From Brachynemurus nebulosus (Eukaryota; Arthropoda; Insecta; Neuroptera; Myrmeleontidae): 64,000 bases of DNA. Below, one piece after another: positions 63,461 through 64,000 of this stretch (position 1 is the first letter of the stretch; every line of letters begins with the position of its first letter). Where the stretch lies: contig JAPWDM010000017.1 of NCBI GenBank assembly GCA_035578155.1, forward strand, positions 1,698,001 to 1,762,000, read 5' to 3'. The notes under the pieces are model-generated. The model saw only the letters and a program-made list of their open reading frames with translations. It did no database searches and was not told the DNA's origin. The translations under genes and the position numbers were made by a program.

Positions 63461-63487
63461 TCCGTGGCTTCGCCCGCGTGGCAGTAA
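63461..63487 (-). repeat. Helentron-type terminal hairpin motif
   Basis: On the minus strand: cgcgggcgaagccacggac then aaaatgctag. Same motif class as 61542-61568, opposite orientation. Confidence 0.5.
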
Positions 63488-63513
63488 CAGGGCTGAGGGG
63501 GTTTGCGGGTTCC

Positions 63514-63673
63514 AGCACACAATGCGTCGTCAAAAGTATGGGGACACCTTAACTCAGGGAGGCACACTTTTTATACGGTAGTGTACCACATCATTAAGTA
63601 AAATACCGCGTCAAAAGTGTGGGCATACCCTGGGTTAAAATGTCTGTATACTTTTGATGACCTAGTGTGTGCT
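63514..63673. mobile_element. Tc1-like MITE
   Basis: 160 bp bounded by agcacacaatgcgtcgtcaa and, inverted, agcacacactaggtcatcaa. Both are followed by aagtatggggacacc-type text, characteristic of Tc1-family termini. No coding capacity. Confidence 0.7.
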
Positions 63674-64000
63674 AAAGGCCCTACCTTTATTTCCTCTTTA
63701 ACCTAATTGTTTCACTATCGAATTTTTTATTAAATTCATATGTAGCAATTTTATTCACATTTATATCTTAAGCAAAAGCAATCGTAATTTTATAATCAAA
63801 TTACTGAAACGATTACATATTTTGTAATCCAGAAACGATTACAAATTACGATTACAAATTGTAATTGTAATGAAAAATCTTAGATTGCATTTTGTAAATA
63901 TAATTTATAATCATAATTACTAGTTACAAAATGTAATTTGTAATCAGAAAAAACAGATTACATTTTGTAATCGTATTTTTTAAACTATAATTTGATTACA

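Larger units (their letters stand above)
63111..64000. mobile_element. GTAATC-rich element, runs off the window end
   Basis: Starts cagtgttgggcataatcga, a style of terminus seen in widespread animal DNA elements, followed by dense gattacatgtaatc-type palindromes to 63340. Similar text in reverse occupies 63780-64000. The middle carries a Helentron-type motif (63468-63483) and a nested Tc1-like MITE (63514-63673). The right end is not in the window. Confidence 0.55.

Overview
This 64 kb window is AT-rich, repeat-dominated nuclear DNA from an animal, most likely an insect. Introns with GT/AG splice sites, a CAMK-type kinase split into exons, THAP, pogo, Tc1, hAT, TTAA-flanked and Helentron-like remnants, and almost no long open frames all point that way. 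A hemipteran is my best guess, because the THAP fragment resembles families I associate with aphid-type genomes; this is not proven. There is no bacterial-style gene organisation, no CRISPR array and no rRNA.

Host-gene signal is sparse. Two adjacent minus-strand exons (13306-13472 and 13535-13663) encode the beta3 lysine to HRD-loop part of a Ser/Thr kinase, probably HUNK-like. Close by are a frameshifted THAP exon (12621-12792, minus) and a short plus-strand exon starting MEQRF (12217-12344). A possible exon lies at 29658-29742.

Most of the rest is layered transposon debris. Region by region: 400-1942, long-arm inverted element with a nested hAT-like insert; 2324-2745, core copy of family A; 4915-5076, hAT MITE with an exact 8-bp target duplication; 8784-11994, TIR element holding a 472-bp tandem duplication; 14090-17352, giant palindrome; 17371-18208, 18400-19622 and 20388-21582, TA-flanked elements, two with pogo transposase remains; 21758-23408, foldback element with a gene fragment in its loop; 23634-27830, families C, A and B in a row, with a 120-bp satellite and (TA)n tracts; 30265-31138, TTAA-flanked element; 33388-36590, satellite array broken by two nested elements; 37721-37798, hAT-like N-terminal fragment; 38617-40042, hAT element with an exact 8-bp target duplication; 40479-45880, more A, C and B copies; 47876-48770, half of the palindrome element; 49494-50056, Tc1 fossil; 51210-51424, perfect hairpin MITE; 53030-56830, mixed repeats with a 253-codon gag-like frame and further open fragments; 57115-61570, a Helentron-like region with an intact OTU-domain frame and a MULE-like insert; 62995-64000, simple arrays and further TIR elements.

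The main pattern is that a few dispersed families carry microsatellites and satellites inside them. Family A has inverted subterminal repeats, an internal (TA)n tract, optional 120-bp tandem units and a terminal hairpin, the architecture described for Helentron-associated (HINE/DINE-1-like) elements. All element and family calls rest on reading the sequence by eye; no database search was possible.
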